A DNA stretch of 35,093 nucleotides from contig JAGWWA010000017.1 in the NCBI GenBank assembly GCA_018970605.1, positions 1 to 35,093 of the forward strand, in the 5' to 3' direction. A program made the translations under genes and the position numbers. Positions within the stretch are counted from its first letter, which is position 1. Every line of letters begins with the position of its first letter. Shown one piece after another: positions 34,594-35,093 of the stretch. The notes beneath the pieces are model-generated. The model saw only the letters and a program-made list of their open reading frames with translations, was not told the origin of the DNA and ran no database searches. The stretch is from Planctomycetota bacterium. GTDB lineage: Bacteria > Planctomycetota > Planctomycetia > Pirellulales > UBA1268.

Positions 34594-34685
34594 AACCCCG
34601 AGCGGGAGCGCGGGGATTGAGCGTGGCGATCCACCACGCCCGTTCGTGCAGCCGCCCCAATCCCCTCGCTGGCGCTCTGAGCTTC
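34594..34685. repeat. Long-arm hairpin repeat, copy C
   Basis: AACCCCGAGCGGGAGCGCGG onward (34594-34619) pairs imperfectly with CAATCCCCTCGCTGGCGCTC onward (34658-34685). The core sequences are those of copies A and B. It lies in the 138 bp gap between the convergent PEP-CTERM gene and rsmE, 10 nt past the PEP-CTERM stop, so it may terminate both transcripts. The spacer has its own short stem, GGCGTGG-type (GCGTGGCGATCCACCACGC, 34621-34639). Confidence 0.7.
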
Positions 34686-34721
34686 CTGACGGGCCGACAG
34701 CGTCTGCAATCTCCAGAACCT

Positions 34722-35093
34722 TCATGCGAGCCTGGCCGCCAGCGCGATCGCCGCCGTCTCCACGCGGAGCACATGTGGCCCGAGCGATACCCGCCGTCCC
34801 CCGGCAGCCTCGATCGTCGCGAGTTCCTCCGCGGTAAAGCCCCCTTCGGGGCCAACGAGGGCGACGACCGGCCGGCCTTCCGAGGCGACCGTTTCGAGCG
34901 GCACGCCATCGCGGTCTGCGACGACGAGCGTGTCGCCGCCTGCCGCGTCGCTCGCGATCACGGCGACGCTCTTCGGCCCGCCGATCGTCATGACCGTATC
35001 GCGGCCACACTGCTTGCAGGCCTCGATCACGCCGCGGGAGAGCCGCTCGACGGCCGCCGGCGTGGCCTCCGCGACGCCGCGGGTCGTCGCCAG
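34722..35093 (-). CDS. rsmE: 16S rRNA (uracil(1498)-N3)-methyltransferase, C-terminal part
   Basis: Only the last 123 residues lie in the window; the 5' end is beyond position 35093. RsmE methylates U1498 in 16S rRNA using S-adenosylmethionine and has a SPOUT fold with a trefoil knot. Visible family motifs: VIEACKQCGRDTV, the SAM-binding loop VALVGPEGGFTAEELATIE, and the C-terminal knot residues VSLGPHVLRVETAAIALAARLA. The visible portion fits the usual 240-250 aa protein. It converges on the PEP-CTERM gene across hairpin copy C. Confidence 0.93.
   Translation of the reverse strand: MATTRGVAEATPAAVERLSRGVIEACKQCGRDTVMTIGGPKSVAVIASDAAGGDTLVVADRDGVPLETVASEGRPVVALVGPEGGFTAEELATIEAAGGRRVSLGPHVLRVETAAIALAARLA

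Noticed and set aside
1-35093. CRISPR arrays, tRNA or rRNA genes, complete insertion sequences and prophage genes
   Set aside because: No regularly spaced direct repeats, tRNA-like cloverleaf, rRNA segment, transposase or phage structural gene was recognised on either strand.

Overview
The window is GC-rich chromosomal DNA from a planctomycete, probably of the Pirellulales type. This is inferred from planctomycete-typical gene families: a DUF1501 protein paired with a cytochrome-c/DUF1549/DUF1553 protein, a DUF1559-type pseudopilin, PEP-CTERM surface proteins, and dispersed hairpin repeats. No rRNA, tRNA, CRISPR array, prophage or transposase gene was seen. I support 24 complete genes and one gene cut by the right edge.

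Layout, left to right. (1) 20-3933, minus: a DUF1549/DUF1553 cytochrome gene followed by a DUF1501 gene. (2) 4097-6883, plus: pyruvate phosphate dikinase, with its own promoter. (3) 6884-7293: a gene-free stretch with three hairpins and a 130 bp MITE-like element. (4) 7294-8706: a DASS/SLC13 transporter, converging across a strong hairpin on a small Cys/His-rich exported protein (8822-9232). (5) 9359-11764, minus: a large lipoprotein joining a LolA-like region, a degenerate thioredoxin fold and a propeller-like region. It diverges from a degenerate LarA/DUF2088 homologue (11882-13093). (6) 13320-18143, minus: a sugar-metabolism cluster (cupin/mannose-6-phosphate-isomerase-like protein, TIM-barrel isomerase, Gfo/Idh/MocA oxidoreductase) ending in a signal-peptidase-like gene, with a second MITE-like copy inserted in the cluster. 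(7) 18307-21590, plus: a tandem pseudoprotease translationally coupled to an intact HtrA protease. (8) 21570-24083: a DUF72 protein, a SMUG1-type uracil-DNA glycosylase and thymidine kinase. (9) 24449-28626, minus: a three-gene operon of a GT2 glycosyltransferase, a BshC-reminiscent unknown protein and an Eis-like acetyltransferase. (10) 28771-30397: Nif3-like protein and a divergent sugar isomerase. (11) 30466-34583, plus: a Cys-rich exported protein, then a PEP-CTERM protein, a pseudopilin and a second PEP-CTERM protein. (12) The C-terminal part of RsmE at the right edge.

The most notable signals are these. Two dispersed repeat families occur: a 130 bp element with 15 bp terminal inverted repeats (two copies), and a roughly 100 bp long-armed hairpin that lies only between convergent genes (three copies). 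The protease pair consists of a protein whose triads are incomplete in both protease-like domains and an intact HtrA. The GT2/BshC-like/Eis-like operon recalls the enzyme set of low-molecular-weight thiol pathways. The PEP-CTERM/pseudopilin cluster encodes two exported proteins that may begin with His-Gly once processed. Several genes have a -10-like box only 6-9 nt before the start codon and no Shine-Dalgarno sequence, which suggests leaderless transcripts. Functions are assigned from recognised motifs only; no database search was possible.
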